From Anthocerotibacter panamensis C109 (GTDB taxonomy: Bacteria > Cyanobacteriota > Cyanobacteriia > Gloeobacterales > Anthocerotibacteraceae), in the NCBI RefSeq assembly GCF_018389385.1, contig NZ_CP062698.1, forward strand, positions 2,297,501-2,361,500: 64,000 nucleotides of DNA, written 5' to 3'. Under the pieces are notes generated by a model. It saw only the letters and a list, made by a program, of their open reading frames with translations. It ran no database searches and was not told where the DNA came from. The position numbers and the translations under genes are program-made. How positions within the stretch are numbered: position 1 is the stretch's first letter; each line of letters begins with the position of its first letter. This document shows, in pieces, positions 8,239 to 16,902 of this stretch.

Positions 8239-9856
8239 CCAACTCTTCGGTCCCCAGTTGGGCAAGTAGACGGCGCAGTTCCTTTTCGTTAGCGGGGTTG
8301 TGGACTTGGCGCTGACCGTAGAAAGGCGGCACATAGGTCTTGGGGCCATAAAAAGCCATCGCGCGTGGGGTATTGCGCGCCTCGCGGGACATGGCGATGG
8401 GAATACTCTGGGCATATTGGCTGAAGCGGTAGACCTGTGCGGCCCACAGCGCGTTGACCCCCACGAGCACCAGCCCCCCCGTGGCAAGGAGCCCCCAACG
8501 GACCCGCCCCAGAGCGAGCAAGACCGTCCCCAAAACAGCAGCCAACAGGAAGCATCCCCCCGTGAGATAGGTCCACAGCGGCCAAGGGATAGGCAAGTTG
8601 ATGTACGCAATAGCCAGAGGGTCGTCCTTAAGTGCAGGAAAGAGCTGGAAGACAAAAGCGATATGCTGTCCGGCATAGCTGAAGATGAGCGGCGGGATAG
8701 CAATCAGCAGCCCCAAAAGCGCTATAGCCGCCAATTCCGCCCAATGGGGAGCCTTTCGCTTGGCGATTAGCGACTCCAGGCGTAGGGCAGCGAAGAAACT
8801 CCCCGGCACATAGAGCAGTGAAGAGTAGTGGGGGAGTTTCGTCTGGATGACCAGCGAAAAGATCAAGAGCACCACCGTAGCCCAGACCAGCCCAAAGTGT
8901 TTGAAGCGGGTCAGCGCCTCGCTCACCTTAGTCTGAAGACCGGCGATGACAAAAGGAGAAAAAGGAAAACAACCTACAAAAAAGACCAATAGGTGATAGT
9001 AGACCGGTCCGGGATGACCGTCATCCATCGAGGCAATGCGGCGCTGATAGCGGATAAAGGACTCAATAAACCAGGGACCATGGACCAAAGTCTCGACTAG
9101 ATACCAGCTCGAGGCCAAAAGTGCACTGCTCAGGACAAACAGGAGCAAGCCACCGATGTGGGGGAAAGGCTTGCGGTGCCAAACTTTATAACCCGCAAAA
9201 ATAATGAAGACCAGCCCCAGCGCCAACGGCCCCTTAGTCGTGACCGCCAGACCAATCGCAAGCGCCGCCCCAGCCGCCCAAGGCCAAGACGAGCCTTTGC
9301 CCTCGCGCCGTACACTGTCCCAGCGATAGAGCGCAAAAAGCGCTGCGATAATAAAAAAGTTGAAGACCGGGTCAATAATCCCGTATTTGCTATAAAACAC
9401 CGGCAGCAGGGCCGTACCCATGAGCCCCGCCCACAAAAAGCCAAACCCCCGGCCCTTGAGTTGGGCTCCGATCAGAAAAACCAGCCCTAGTGTCAGTGCA
9501 AAGAAGAGTGCACTCGGCAGGCGGGCGGCTCCCTCATTCACCCCGAACACATGAAAGAAGAACGCCTGCAACCAGAAATACAGGGGCGGCTTCTCCCAAA
9601 AGGGGCTGTAGTTGACGTAGACCTGAAGAAAGTTACCTGACTCAAACATCTCACGGGCCGCTTCGCCGTAGATGAGTTCATCCCAGTCCAGGAGGGGCGT
9701 TTTGCCTAAAAAAGGCAGATAGCCAAGCAGGGAGACAAAGCTCACAGCGATTGCGGTGAAAAAGTCAGTGCGCGACAGGGGCGGAGTGGGCGGCTCGTAC
9801 ATCTTTAATGAAGGTACACTCGATAGGGATTCAGAGTAAAGCATCTGAGTGAGCAA
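8048..9856 (-). CDS. GT39/ArnT-like polyprenyl-phosphate glycosyltransferase
   Basis: A 602-residue polytopic membrane protein with about 10-12 hydrophobic spans. The first periplasmic loop holds LLDWDELIYGEAAREM, the acidic DE motif used for catalysis in the GT-C superfamily (protein mannosyltransferase and ArnT types), followed by PFWEKPPLYFWLQA, a hallmark of this family. It should transfer a sugar from a lipid-linked donor to lipid A, glycan or protein on the periplasmic side; donor and acceptor are unknown. The start is uncertain (ATGs at 9856, 9844 and 9802). The C-terminus after LLVETS is Pro/Ala-rich and lies antisense to the end of aroE, giving a 191-bp convergent overlap. Confidence 0.85.
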   Translation of the reverse strand: MLTQMLYSESLSSVPSLKMYEPPTPPLSRTDFFTAIAVSFVSLLGYLPFLGKTPLLDWDELIYGEAAREMFESGNFLQVYVNYSPFWEKPPLYFWLQAFFFHVFGVNEGAARLPSALFFALTLGLVFLIGAQLKGRGFGFLWAGLMGTALLPVFYSKYGIIDPVFNFFIIAALFALYRWDSVRREGKGSSWPWAAGAALAIGLAVTTKGPLALGLVFIIFAGYKVWHRKPFPHIGGLLLFVLSSALLASSWYLVETLVHGPWFIESFIRYQRRIASMDDGHPGPVYYHLLVFFVGCFPFSPFVIAGLQTKVSEALTRFKHFGLVWATVVLLIFSLVIQTKLPHYSSLLYVPGSFFAALRLESLIAKRKAPHWAELAAIALLGLLIAIPPLIFSYAGQHIAFVFQLFPALKDDPLAIAYINLPIPWPLWTYLTGGCFLLAAVLGTVLLALGRVRWGLLATGGLVLVGVNALWAAQVYRFSQYAQSIPIAMSREARNTPRAMAFYGPKTYVPPFYGQRQVHNPANEKELRRLLAQLGTEELVMIVRRVDLHWVEDVLQVRVLREEGPFLLVETSAGTPAPTSPRPAPAALSSGLAPQPLVPPAS

Positions 9857-9980
9857 GTCTGGTCCAACTGCCTCGGTACGTTTTAGGCCTCGGGCCTCGG
9901 TGCTTCAATCCCCACACATGCCATGGGTTTAACAGCCCTAGAGCCAGCATCGGTGCGGGGGAGATTTTGATAGATTAAGG

Positions 9981-10718
9981 ATGAATTATGTGCCCAGGTG
10001 CACACTACATATGGGACTTATGCTAGAATCCACGCAAGATGTGGGTTCATCCCCACCGATCAGCCCCCAAATCTACGCCCCGCTCCTCCCCGAAGCTGTA
10101 CGTCTCATCGCGGTCAGCAAACAAGTGGATGTAGAGCGGATGCGGTTGGCGTATCAAGCAGGGATCCGGGATTTCGCCGAGAATCGAGTCCAGGAACTCC
10201 AGTCCAAACGAAAACAGCTCGAGGACCTCAAAGACGTGAACTGGCATTTCATTGGTCGGCTGCAAAGCAATAAAGCCCGTAAGGCGGTGCAGTTAGCCGA
10301 CTGGATCCATTCCGTCGATCACCTTGAGCTGGCTCAAACGCTGGACCGCTTGGCCGAAGAAGAGGGACGCACGCCACAGGTCTTGCTCCAGGTCAAACTG
10401 GCTGAAGACCCCAACAAAGGCGGCTGGCTCCCCGAAGACCTGGAGAACCATCTGCCGGAGTTGGTGCAGCTAACCCATCTCGACCTGCGGGGGCTGATGA
10501 CCATTGCCCCTTGGGGCCTCGATGAAGCCCAGACCACCGAACTTTTTCAGTCCTTGAGTCACTGGACCAAGCGGTGGCAGAGCCAGGGATATCGCCAATT
10601 GACGGAGCTGTCGATGGGGATGTCGGGAGATTATCCTCTCGCCATCCTTGCCGGTGCAACGATGGTCCGCCTGGGTCAGGCCATTTTTGGCAGCAGGACT
10701 TGCTCCCCAGCAAGTTAG
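9981..10718 (+). CDS. pipY: YggS/PLPBP-family pyridoxal-phosphate homeostasis protein
   Basis: A 245-residue protein with LIAVSKQVDVERM carrying the PLP-binding Lys, then FAENRVQEL, WHFIGRLQSNKAR and the C-terminal LSMGMSGDYPLAI phosphate-binding segment. All are diagnostic of the YggS/PROSC family, which buffers PLP and has no known enzymatic reaction. Start choice is uncertain: ATGs at 9981, 10011 and 10020 are in frame and none has a good Shine-Dalgarno. In many cyanobacteria the gene follows pipX (hence PipY), but only about 120 bp separate it from the upstream divergent gene and no pipX is visible. sepF follows after 30 bp. Confidence 0.9.
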   Translation: MNYVPRCTLHMGLMLESTQDVGSSPPISPQIYAPLLPEAVRLIAVSKQVDVERMRLAYQAGIRDFAENRVQELQSKRKQLEDLKDVNWHFIGRLQSNKARKAVQLADWIHSVDHLELAQTLDRLAEEEGRTPQVLLQVKLAEDPNKGGWLPEDLENHLPELVQLTHLDLRGLMTIAPWGLDEAQTTELFQSLSHWTKRWQSQGYRQLTELSMGMSGDYPLAILAGATMVRLGQAIFGSRTCSPAS

Positions 10719-10748
10719 ATACACTCACCACAAATAGGAGTTTAGGGA

Positions 10749-11324
10749 ATGGCAAGTTTATGGAGTCGCTTCAAAGAATTTGTGGGATTGGGGGAGGACT
10801 TGATCGAAGAGTACGAGGAGGCTGATTACTCCCAGCTCTATCAGCAGCAGAATCCAACCAACCCGGCGGAGCCCACCCGTGAGGACCGCAAGACCCGAGC
10901 TGAGCGCCTCCAGCAGCAGAACAGCACGGTTCCGGCTGCGCCTACTTCTACCGCTGAATCGCCCCGTCGTCGTTCCGGGAGCAACGTCATTGGTTTGCCG
11001 AATGCCGCTTCGCAGGCTGAGGTCTTTGTGATCGAGCCCAAGAGCTTTGAGGATGCCCCCCAACTCATCCAATATCTGCGCGAACGCAAATCTTTAGTCC
11101 TCAATCTGACGATGATTGATGCGGAACAAGCCCAACGCACCGTAGACTTTGTCGCCGGAGCCACCTACGCTCTTGATGGACACCAGGAACGGCTGGGAGA
11201 CGGGATTTTCCTCTTTACGCCCAGTTCGGTGCTCATCAGTAGCAGTTCCCGCGTGGCTAAGGCGGTCGAGGAGTCGGAGTTGGGCGGGTTCAAATTTGAT
11301 ACTGAGTGGCGGTCGGGTACTTGA
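10749..11324 (+). CDS. sepF: cell division protein SepF (Ftn6-associated Z-ring factor)
   Basis: A 191-residue protein. Residues 1-20 form the amphipathic membrane-targeting helix ([17 protein letters not shown]). An acidic, Gln/Pro-rich linker follows to about residue 85. The C-terminal SepF domain begins [30 protein letters not shown] and contains the [15 protein letters not shown] core. SepF binds the FtsZ tail, tethers the Z-ring to the membrane and bends it. A GGAG precedes the ATG. The gene sits between pipY and proC, a neighbourhood conserved in cyanobacteria, and its end overlaps proC. Confidence 0.93.
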   Translation: MASLWSRFKEFVGLGEDLIEEYEEADYSQLYQQQNPTNPAEPTREDRKTRAERLQQQNSTVPAAPTSTAESPRRRSGSNVIGLPNAASQAEVFVIEPKSFEDAPQLIQYLRERKSLVLNLTMIDAEQAQRTVDFVAGATYALDGHQERLGDGIFLFTPSSVLISSSSRVAKAVEESELGGFKFDTEWRSGT

Positions 11325-12133
11325 GGCTGGGAGTTTTAGGGGGCGGTGCCATCGCCGAAGCCCTGGTAGCCGGAGCGCTGACCCAGGGTAGCTACGCCCC
11401 CGCTGAAGTACGGGTGAGTGAACCGCTGGCAGAACGTCGGTCCTACTGGGAAGAGCGCTACCACGTCCAGACCACCGCCTACAATCAAGAGGTCACCACC
11501 GCCGAACTGCTCCTCCTTGCGATCAAACCGCAGGTCCTCCCAGAAGTAGCGCGAAATCTAGAACGTCCCCTGGCCGCAGGAGCCCTGGTCTCAGTCCTAG
11601 CAGGGGTTCCCTTGAGCGTTTTGGGCGGGCTATTTCCGGGTACGCCCTTGGTGCGGGCGATGCCCAATACCCCGGCGCTAGTGGGCGCAGGAATCACCGC
11701 TTTAGCCAAAGGCCCCGGCATCACCCCAGCACAGATGACCCTAGCTGAGACCTTGTTTCAGGCGGTCGGGGCAGTCGTGCAGGTCCCCGAAACCCAACTG
11801 GATGCCGTGACGGGCCTTTCGGGCTCTGGCCCCGCCTATGTGTGCCTGTTCGTCGAAGCCTTAATGGACGCGGGCGTAGCGGTGGGTCTACCGCGCCCCA
11901 TCGCCCGAGAACTCGTCCTTGCCACAGTTTCTGGCACCATTCAGCTCATTCAGACCGAAAATTTACACCCCGCTCAGCTTAAAGACCGGGTGACAAGTCC
12001 CGGAGGCACCACCATTGCCGGACTCGCTCGGCTGGAGGAGGGAGCCATGCGCTCGGCCTTGATCCAGGCAGTCATCGCGGCTACCGAACGAGCGCGGGAG
12101 TTGGGCAAGGCTCTAGACAACGCTCCCCCCTAG
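11306..12133 (+). CDS. proC: pyrroline-5-carboxylate reductase
   Basis: ProC makes proline by NAD(P)H reduction of 1-pyrroline-5-carboxylate. The sequence has [16 protein letters not shown] (dinucleotide loop), [18 protein letters not shown], the family block [28 protein letters not shown] and [14 protein letters not shown] near the C-terminus. Length is 275 residues from a GTG at 11306; a TTG at 11321 that overlaps the sepF stop (TTGA) is an equally good start. The tight overlap with sepF means translational coupling. Confidence 0.93.
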   Translation: MAVGYLRLGVLGGGAIAEALVAGALTQGSYAPAEVRVSEPLAERRSYWEERYHVQTTAYNQEVTTAELLLLAIKPQVLPEVARNLERPLAAGALVSVLAGVPLSVLGGLFPGTPLVRAMPNTPALVGAGITALAKGPGITPAQMTLAETLFQAVGAVVQVPETQLDAVTGLSGSGPAYVCLFVEALMDAGVAVGLPRPIARELVLATVSGTIQLIQTENLHPAQLKDRVTSPGGTTIAGLARLEEGAMRSALIQAVIAATERARELGKALDNAPP

Positions 12134-12294
12134 AGGGCCGGTGCTTGGTATCCACCGCTGGGTAGAAGCTCAGGAATAGTTTTAATTTGTATGGTACTCA
12201 AGGGAAATTTTCATTTCCTGCACACTCTCCGCAGACCAACTTCGTAGATTTCAGGCGCGTGCCACTGCGCCTAAAAACTTATTGGGGGGAAATC

Positions 12295-13617
12295 ATGATT
12301 ATTTTGGATACTGCCTTGCGTAGTCGGGAAGAAGCAGGAAATCCTATTCGGGTGGGCCTGATTGGTGCCGGTTTTATGGGGCGGGGGGTCACCCATCAAA
12401 TTACCCAAGCCATTACAGGCATGAAGTTAGTAGCGATTGCTAATCGCAATCCTGAGACGGCCAGAAGGGCTTATACCGAGGCAGGAATCAGCGATGTGCA
12501 AGAAGTGACCCGTGTTGCGGCGCTAGAACAAGCCATCGAGCAGGGAAGCTATGCGATCACCGAAGACCCAAGCCTCCTGTGTCAGGCCGGAAACATCGAC
12601 GTATTGATCGAAGCGACCGGAGCCGTTGAATTTGGAGCCCAGGTCGCCCTAGAAGCCATCCGCCACGGCAAACATCTGGTCTTGATGAACGCCGAACTCG
12701 ATGGCACAGTCGGCCCCCTCCTCAAGGTCTACGCTGACCGGGCGGGCGTGATTATTACCGCCTGTGATGGCGACCAGCCCGGAGTACAGATGAACCTCTA
12801 CCGTTTTGTGACGAGTATCGGTCTGACCCCCTTACTCTGTGGCAATATTAAGGGCTTGCAAGACCGCTTTCGCAACCCCACCACCCAGGCTGACTTTGCC
12901 CGACGCTGGGGCCAATCGCCCCACATGGTCACCAGTTTTGCCGATGGAACAAAAATTTCTTTTGAGCAAGCTATCGTCGCCAACGCGACCGGGATGCGGG
13001 TCGCGCAACGCGGCATGTTGGGCTACGAGTACACGGGTCATATCGACGAAATGACCAGCCTATACGAAGTGGAGCAATTGAGAGCCCTGGGGGGAATTGT
13101 CGATTATGTGGTCGGCGCGAAGCCCAGCCCTGGAGTATTTATTTTCGCCACCCACGCAGACCCCAAGCAGCAGCACTACCTCAACCTTTATAAGTTAGGG
13201 ACCGGCCCGCTCTATAGTTTCTACACGCCTTATCACCTCTGTACCTTTGAAGTTCCGCTGTCTGCCGCGCGGGTGGTGCTCTTTCAGGATGCCGTCATGG
13301 CACCTTTGGGAGCACCGATGGTAGAAGTCGTCGCCACAGCCAAGATTGACCTCCAGGCGGGGGACATCCTCGACGGCATCGGCCACTACATGACCTACGG
13401 TCAGTGCGAAAATACCGAGATCAGCGGACCGCTGAAGCTCCTGCCGATGGGTTTGGCGCAGGGGTGTCGGCTCAAGCGGGATGTCCCGCGCGATCAGGTG
13501 CTTACCTTTGCGGATGTGGAAGTGCCCGAAGGACGCTTGATTGACCAACTAAGAGCCGAACAGGATGCCCATTTCAAGCTCCCCAAAGACCCACGCCTCG
13601 GGCTAGTACAGACCTAG
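12295..13617 (+). CDS. SAF-domain NAD(P)-dependent dehydrogenase (COG4091, homoserine-dehydrogenase-like)
   Basis: The ATG at 12295 follows a GGGGGGA tract and gives 440 residues; the frame is open 36 codons further upstream. The Rossmann loop is VGLIGAGFMGRGVTHQI. The middle block (CDGDQPGVQMNLYRFV, GLQDRFRNPTTQ) is characteristic of the COG4091 'predicted homoserine dehydrogenase' family, which ends in a SAF domain. Here the SAF part is the last 75 residues (LPMGLAQGCRLKRDVPRDQVLTFADVEV). In many bacteria members cluster with sugar or surface-polysaccharide genes; no such context is present here. The physiological substrate is not known to me. Confidence 0.85.
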   Translation: MIILDTALRSREEAGNPIRVGLIGAGFMGRGVTHQITQAITGMKLVAIANRNPETARRAYTEAGISDVQEVTRVAALEQAIEQGSYAITEDPSLLCQAGNIDVLIEATGAVEFGAQVALEAIRHGKHLVLMNAELDGTVGPLLKVYADRAGVIITACDGDQPGVQMNLYRFVTSIGLTPLLCGNIKGLQDRFRNPTTQADFARRWGQSPHMVTSFADGTKISFEQAIVANATGMRVAQRGMLGYEYTGHIDEMTSLYEVEQLRALGGIVDYVVGAKPSPGVFIFATHADPKQQHYLNLYKLGTGPLYSFYTPYHLCTFEVPLSAARVVLFQDAVMAPLGAPMVEVVATAKIDLQAGDILDGIGHYMTYGQCENTEISGPLKLLPMGLAQGCRLKRDVPRDQVLTFADVEVPEGRLIDQLRAEQDAHFKLPKDPRLGLVQT

Positions 13618-13657
13618 GGCTCCTGACATTCCAGGAAGTTTGTGGCAAATTGGGTCT

Positions 13658-14473
13658 ATGGGCAAGCAAATTTTTCCGGGCCTCAAGGCCGCTGACTTCC
13701 GTCATCCCCTGGATATCCAGGCCAGTCAAACCCTGGCTCTGCTCCCAGGATTTGAGTATTTGATCCGCAATACGCTAGCTCCAGCGGCGGGTCAGTTCTT
13801 TTATCTGGACAATATCTCCTCCGGGGTACTGGTTGGCCCGCGCCAACTCTCCCCCATCTACGCCTTACACCGGGAAGCCTGTGAGATCTTGGACCTTGAA
13901 GAGCCACAGCTCTATGTCCGCCAAAACCCGGTCCCCAATGCCTACACCTTTGCCGTCAATGGAGAGCGCTCCTTTGTGGTGCTGCACACCGGACTGCTAG
14001 ATCTGCTGACCCCAGAGGAGGTCCAGGGCGTCATCGCCCACGAGCTAGGCCACATCAAGAGTGAGCATGGCATCTATATCACCATCGCCAACCTCCTGGT
14101 ACTCGCAGCCAGTCAGCTGCCCAGTATTGGCGATATTCTCGCCCAACCCCTGCGCCTTATGCTCCTAGAGTGGTTGCGCTCCGCTGAATTGACCTGTGAC
14201 CGGGCGGCTTTGCTGGTCACCGGCCAAGTAGAACGGGTCATGTCGATGATGATGAAACTCTCCGGCGGCTCCCCACAGCTAATCCCCCACCTCAATCTGG
14301 ACGCTTACCTAGAACAGGTGAAAGCCTACGAAGACTTCAGCCAGGAAGGTCTCGCGCAACTCCTGCGCGTGATGCAGACCGCCGAACGTTCTCACCCCGT
14401 CCCCGTCATTCGCGCCAAGGAAATCGGTCAGTGGGCTAAGTCAGAACAGTATCAAAAACTGGTCAGCTTGTAG
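13658..14473 (+). CDS. M48-family zinc metallopeptidase
   Basis: A 271-residue protein. GVIAHELGHIKSEHG carries the HEXXH zinc motif, and SAELTCDRAALLV supplies the downstream acidic ligand (E/D), as in the M48 Ste24/HtpX-like family. Upstream PNAYTFAVNGERSFVVLHTGLLDLLTPEE is the conserved lead-in found in cyanobacterial members. A hydrophobic stretch (ITIANLLVLAASQLP) directly after the zinc helix may be a membrane anchor. The ATG at 13658 is preferred over an upstream TTG. Role is probably membrane-protein quality control or degradation of misfolded proteins. Confidence 0.87.
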   Translation: MGKQIFPGLKAADFRHPLDIQASQTLALLPGFEYLIRNTLAPAAGQFFYLDNISSGVLVGPRQLSPIYALHREACEILDLEEPQLYVRQNPVPNAYTFAVNGERSFVVLHTGLLDLLTPEEVQGVIAHELGHIKSEHGIYITIANLLVLAASQLPSIGDILAQPLRLMLLEWLRSAELTCDRAALLVTGQVERVMSMMMKLSGGSPQLIPHLNLDAYLEQVKAYEDFSQEGLAQLLRVMQTAERSHPVPVIRAKEIGQWAKSEQYQKLVSL

Positions 14474-14481
14474 ATCGGCAG

Positions 14482-15204
14482 CTAGCCCTTGCCGTAAACG
14501 ATTCCTTTGAGCACACAGGTGATGACCTTGTTTTGCCCGTCCAGCGTGATCCGGTAGCGGACACGCCGGTTGGAAGTATTGCGCCAGATCCCCAGGTCTT
14601 GAGCTTGAGTGTTCCATACCTGGACACTCGCTTGGTCCAACACCTGTCCGCCCGACCGGACAACACGCGCTGGCCCCTGCATGCGGACAGCCCCTGAGTG
14701 ACTGCGAAACAGGACCACATCCAACTCGGTAACCCCAGCAACGGGTAGGTCTAGGGCCTTTCGCTGTAAAGCCGCCGTCAGTGTGTCGGCATACGTCAGC
14801 AGAGCGGCGGTCAGATTGGAGAACTGCCGTACATCTATCGTGGACGCGTTAAATCGAGAAGCGGTCACTTTGAATTCATCCAAAAGTTGCACGGGCTCAT
14901 TTCTTGGATTCTGCCTCGGCGATGGCGGTGTAGACGTAATGACCGCAGACTCAGCCTGGGGCTGGGTGGGCGCTGCCGGTACGCGCTGCGAGGCTGGTTG
15001 GGGCCGGGTGAAATCAAGGGGCTGAGCAGGGCGCAGCGGCTGGGTAAGGGCCTTACGCTGGTAGCACGATAGGCTCTGGGCGCTCCCTGTTTTGACATAG
15101 AGTCGGCGGTAGTACTCAAGCGACTCAGAGCACGGGTCCGCGTAGACTGTTTGGGCCAACAGTGCCGCCGCCAAGGGAGCTAGCAATAAACGCAATGGGT
15201 ACAT
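14482..15204 (-). CDS. secreted Pro-rich hypothetical protein
   Basis: A 240-residue protein with a Sec signal peptide (cleavage after VYA, about residue 22). A Pro/Gln-rich linker runs from about residue 55 to 100, and a C-terminal beta-rich domain (about residues 105-240) has no family I can name. The C-terminal domain contains SNRRVRYRITLDG and KVITCVLKG, which suggests a small periplasmic fold. It is convergent with the M48 gene, leaving 8 bp between stops. Confidence 0.6.
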   Translation of the reverse strand: MYPLRLLLAPLAAALLAQTVYADPCSESLEYYRRLYVKTGSAQSLSCYQRKALTQPLRPAQPLDFTRPQPASQRVPAAPTQPQAESAVITSTPPSPRQNPRNEPVQLLDEFKVTASRFNASTIDVRQFSNLTAALLTYADTLTAALQRKALDLPVAGVTELDVVLFRSHSGAVRMQGPARVVRSGGQVLDQASVQVWNTQAQDLGIWRNTSNRRVRYRITLDGQNKVITCVLKGIVYGKG

Positions 15205-15442
15205 AGGATGCTCGGTAGTTCAGGGCATCGAGGAGGGTTGGTACTGATGACTGGGAGGCCAGAAGCCTTGTTCCCAGACGGTAGCTCTTCTGAGTATGCC
15301 AAGAGCAACCCATAAAAATCAAGGGGCTGCCCCCAAGCAATAGAGTATGAAGTACTTTAAAACCTGCATATAGCGTTTTGCAGACCAGAGGCGGGCGGCT
15401 CATGAAGGACAGAGGCGTAGGGGGTTTCACCTTTACGCTAAA

Positions 15443-16765
15443 GTGGCATTGGTACGTTTGTTGAAGATTCGGATGAAGCAACGCTATTGGTTGACCCTCC
15501 TTTTGGTTGTCGTCCTGACTGCCGGGGCTGTTTATGTATTGATCAATCGTCCTATTCCGCGCGGGTTGGACTTGGTTGGCGGAACGCAGTTGACCCTGGA
15601 GGCCCAACCGACAGCAGAGGTCAAATCGATTACCCCGGAAGTCCTTCAGGGCGTGAAGACCGTTCTGGAGCAACGTATCAATGCCTTGGGTACCAAAGAA
15701 CCGCTGATCCAGGTGCGCGGTCAGAATCAGGTCGTGGTGCAACTGCCTGAGGAGAAAGACCCCGAGCGGGCGATCAAACTCCTCGGCGACACCGCCCAAT
15801 TAGAATTTCGCAAGGAAATCCCCAATCCGGTTCCTGGACTCGGTGCCCAAGGACAAACCTGGGAGAAGACTGGGCTTACCGGCAAAGAACTGGAGTATGC
15901 TCAGCAGGTCCCGCAACAGGGGGGGCAGGGCTGGGAGGTCGCCCTCGATTTCACGGACAAGGGCGGGCAGCTTTTTGCCAAGACTACCGGAGCGTTGGGG
16001 GGGACGGGCCGCCGCTTGGGGATTTTTCTGGATGACCGGCTGGTGAGTGCCCCTTCGGTAGGACCTGAGTTCGCTGGGACCGGGATCACGGGCGGTAAGG
16101 CGGTGATCACCGGAGGCGGGACCGGTTTTGCCTTAGAAGAAGCGACGGATCTCGCCATTAAACTGCGGGCTGGAGCGCTGCCGGTGCCGATCAAAGTGGT
16201 CGAGAATCGTACGGTGGGAGCCAGTCTGGGCCAGGATAGTATCCAGCGTTCGCTCAATGCTGGAGTCGCCGGACTGATTGCGGTGTCGATCTTCATGCTC
16301 TTCTACTATCGCTTGCCGGGTCTAGTGGCAAATCTGGCCTTGGTGGTCTACGCCATCCTCAACCTAGCGCTCTTCGCGCTGGTCGGTGTGACCTTGACAC
16401 TCCCTGGGATCGCGGGTTTTATCCTGTCGATTGGGATTGCAGTGGATGCGAATATCCTGATTTCGGAGCGCACCAAAGAAGAACTCAACAGCGGCAAGAA
16501 GATCTTTACGGCGGTAGATGCTGGATTTGACCGGGCCTTTGCCAGTATCCTCGACGGTCATGTGACCAACCTCATCTCCTGTGCTGTCCTCTTCTGGCTG
16601 GCGAGTGGGGGCTTGATTCGGGGCTTTGCGGTGACACTTGCCATTGGAGTCGCTATCAGTCTGTTTACGGCGGTGACGTGTTCGCGGGTGTTTTTACAAT
16701 TGCTGCTCAACCTGCCTGCCCTACGCAACCCCTGGCTCTTTGGAGCCAAAGTCCCAGCCAAGTAG
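15443..16765 (+). CDS. secD: protein translocase subunit SecD
   Basis: A 440-residue protein. It has an N-terminal TM (YWLTLLLVVVLTAGAVYVL), RGLDLVGGTQLTLE (the conserved D1 motif GLDLxGG), a large periplasmic P1 domain, and a C-terminal five-TM RND-like block with GIAGFILSIGIAVDANILISER (the D4 region) and FTAVDAGFDRAFASILDGHVTNLI. SecD with SecF uses the proton gradient to complete Sec-dependent export at the periplasmic side. It starts GTG at 15443 or ATG at 15473. The usual partner secF does not follow; the next gene is an unrelated receiver protein. Confidence 0.93.
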   Translation: MALVRLLKIRMKQRYWLTLLLVVVLTAGAVYVLINRPIPRGLDLVGGTQLTLEAQPTAEVKSITPEVLQGVKTVLEQRINALGTKEPLIQVRGQNQVVVQLPEEKDPERAIKLLGDTAQLEFRKEIPNPVPGLGAQGQTWEKTGLTGKELEYAQQVPQQGGQGWEVALDFTDKGGQLFAKTTGALGGTGRRLGIFLDDRLVSAPSVGPEFAGTGITGGKAVITGGGTGFALEEATDLAIKLRAGALPVPIKVVENRTVGASLGQDSIQRSLNAGVAGLIAVSIFMLFYYRLPGLVANLALVVYAILNLALFALVGVTLTLPGIAGFILSIGIAVDANILISERTKEELNSGKKIFTAVDAGFDRAFASILDGHVTNLISCAVLFWLASGGLIRGFAVTLAIGVAISLFTAVTCSRVFLQLLLNLPALRNPWLFGAKVPAK

Positions 16766-16791
16766 CGCACGGCTACGAGCAGCCGTTGTGC
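16766..16791 (+). terminator. stem-loop just after secD
   Basis: Immediately after the secD stop, GCAC-GGCT and AGCC-GT-GTGC arms form a hairpin around ACGAGC. The T-tract after it is weak (CTTTAG), so it may stabilise the transcript end rather than act as a strong intrinsic terminator. Confidence 0.4.
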
Positions 16792-16902
16792 TTTAGCGCT
16801 GCGTTTAAACTTTATCAAATCTTTATATAGCACTAGGTTTCCGCCCTGCTGACTTTGTGTTTGACTGGGTTAGGTTCGCGTGCGTAGTTTGGGGCGGGGG
16901 GG

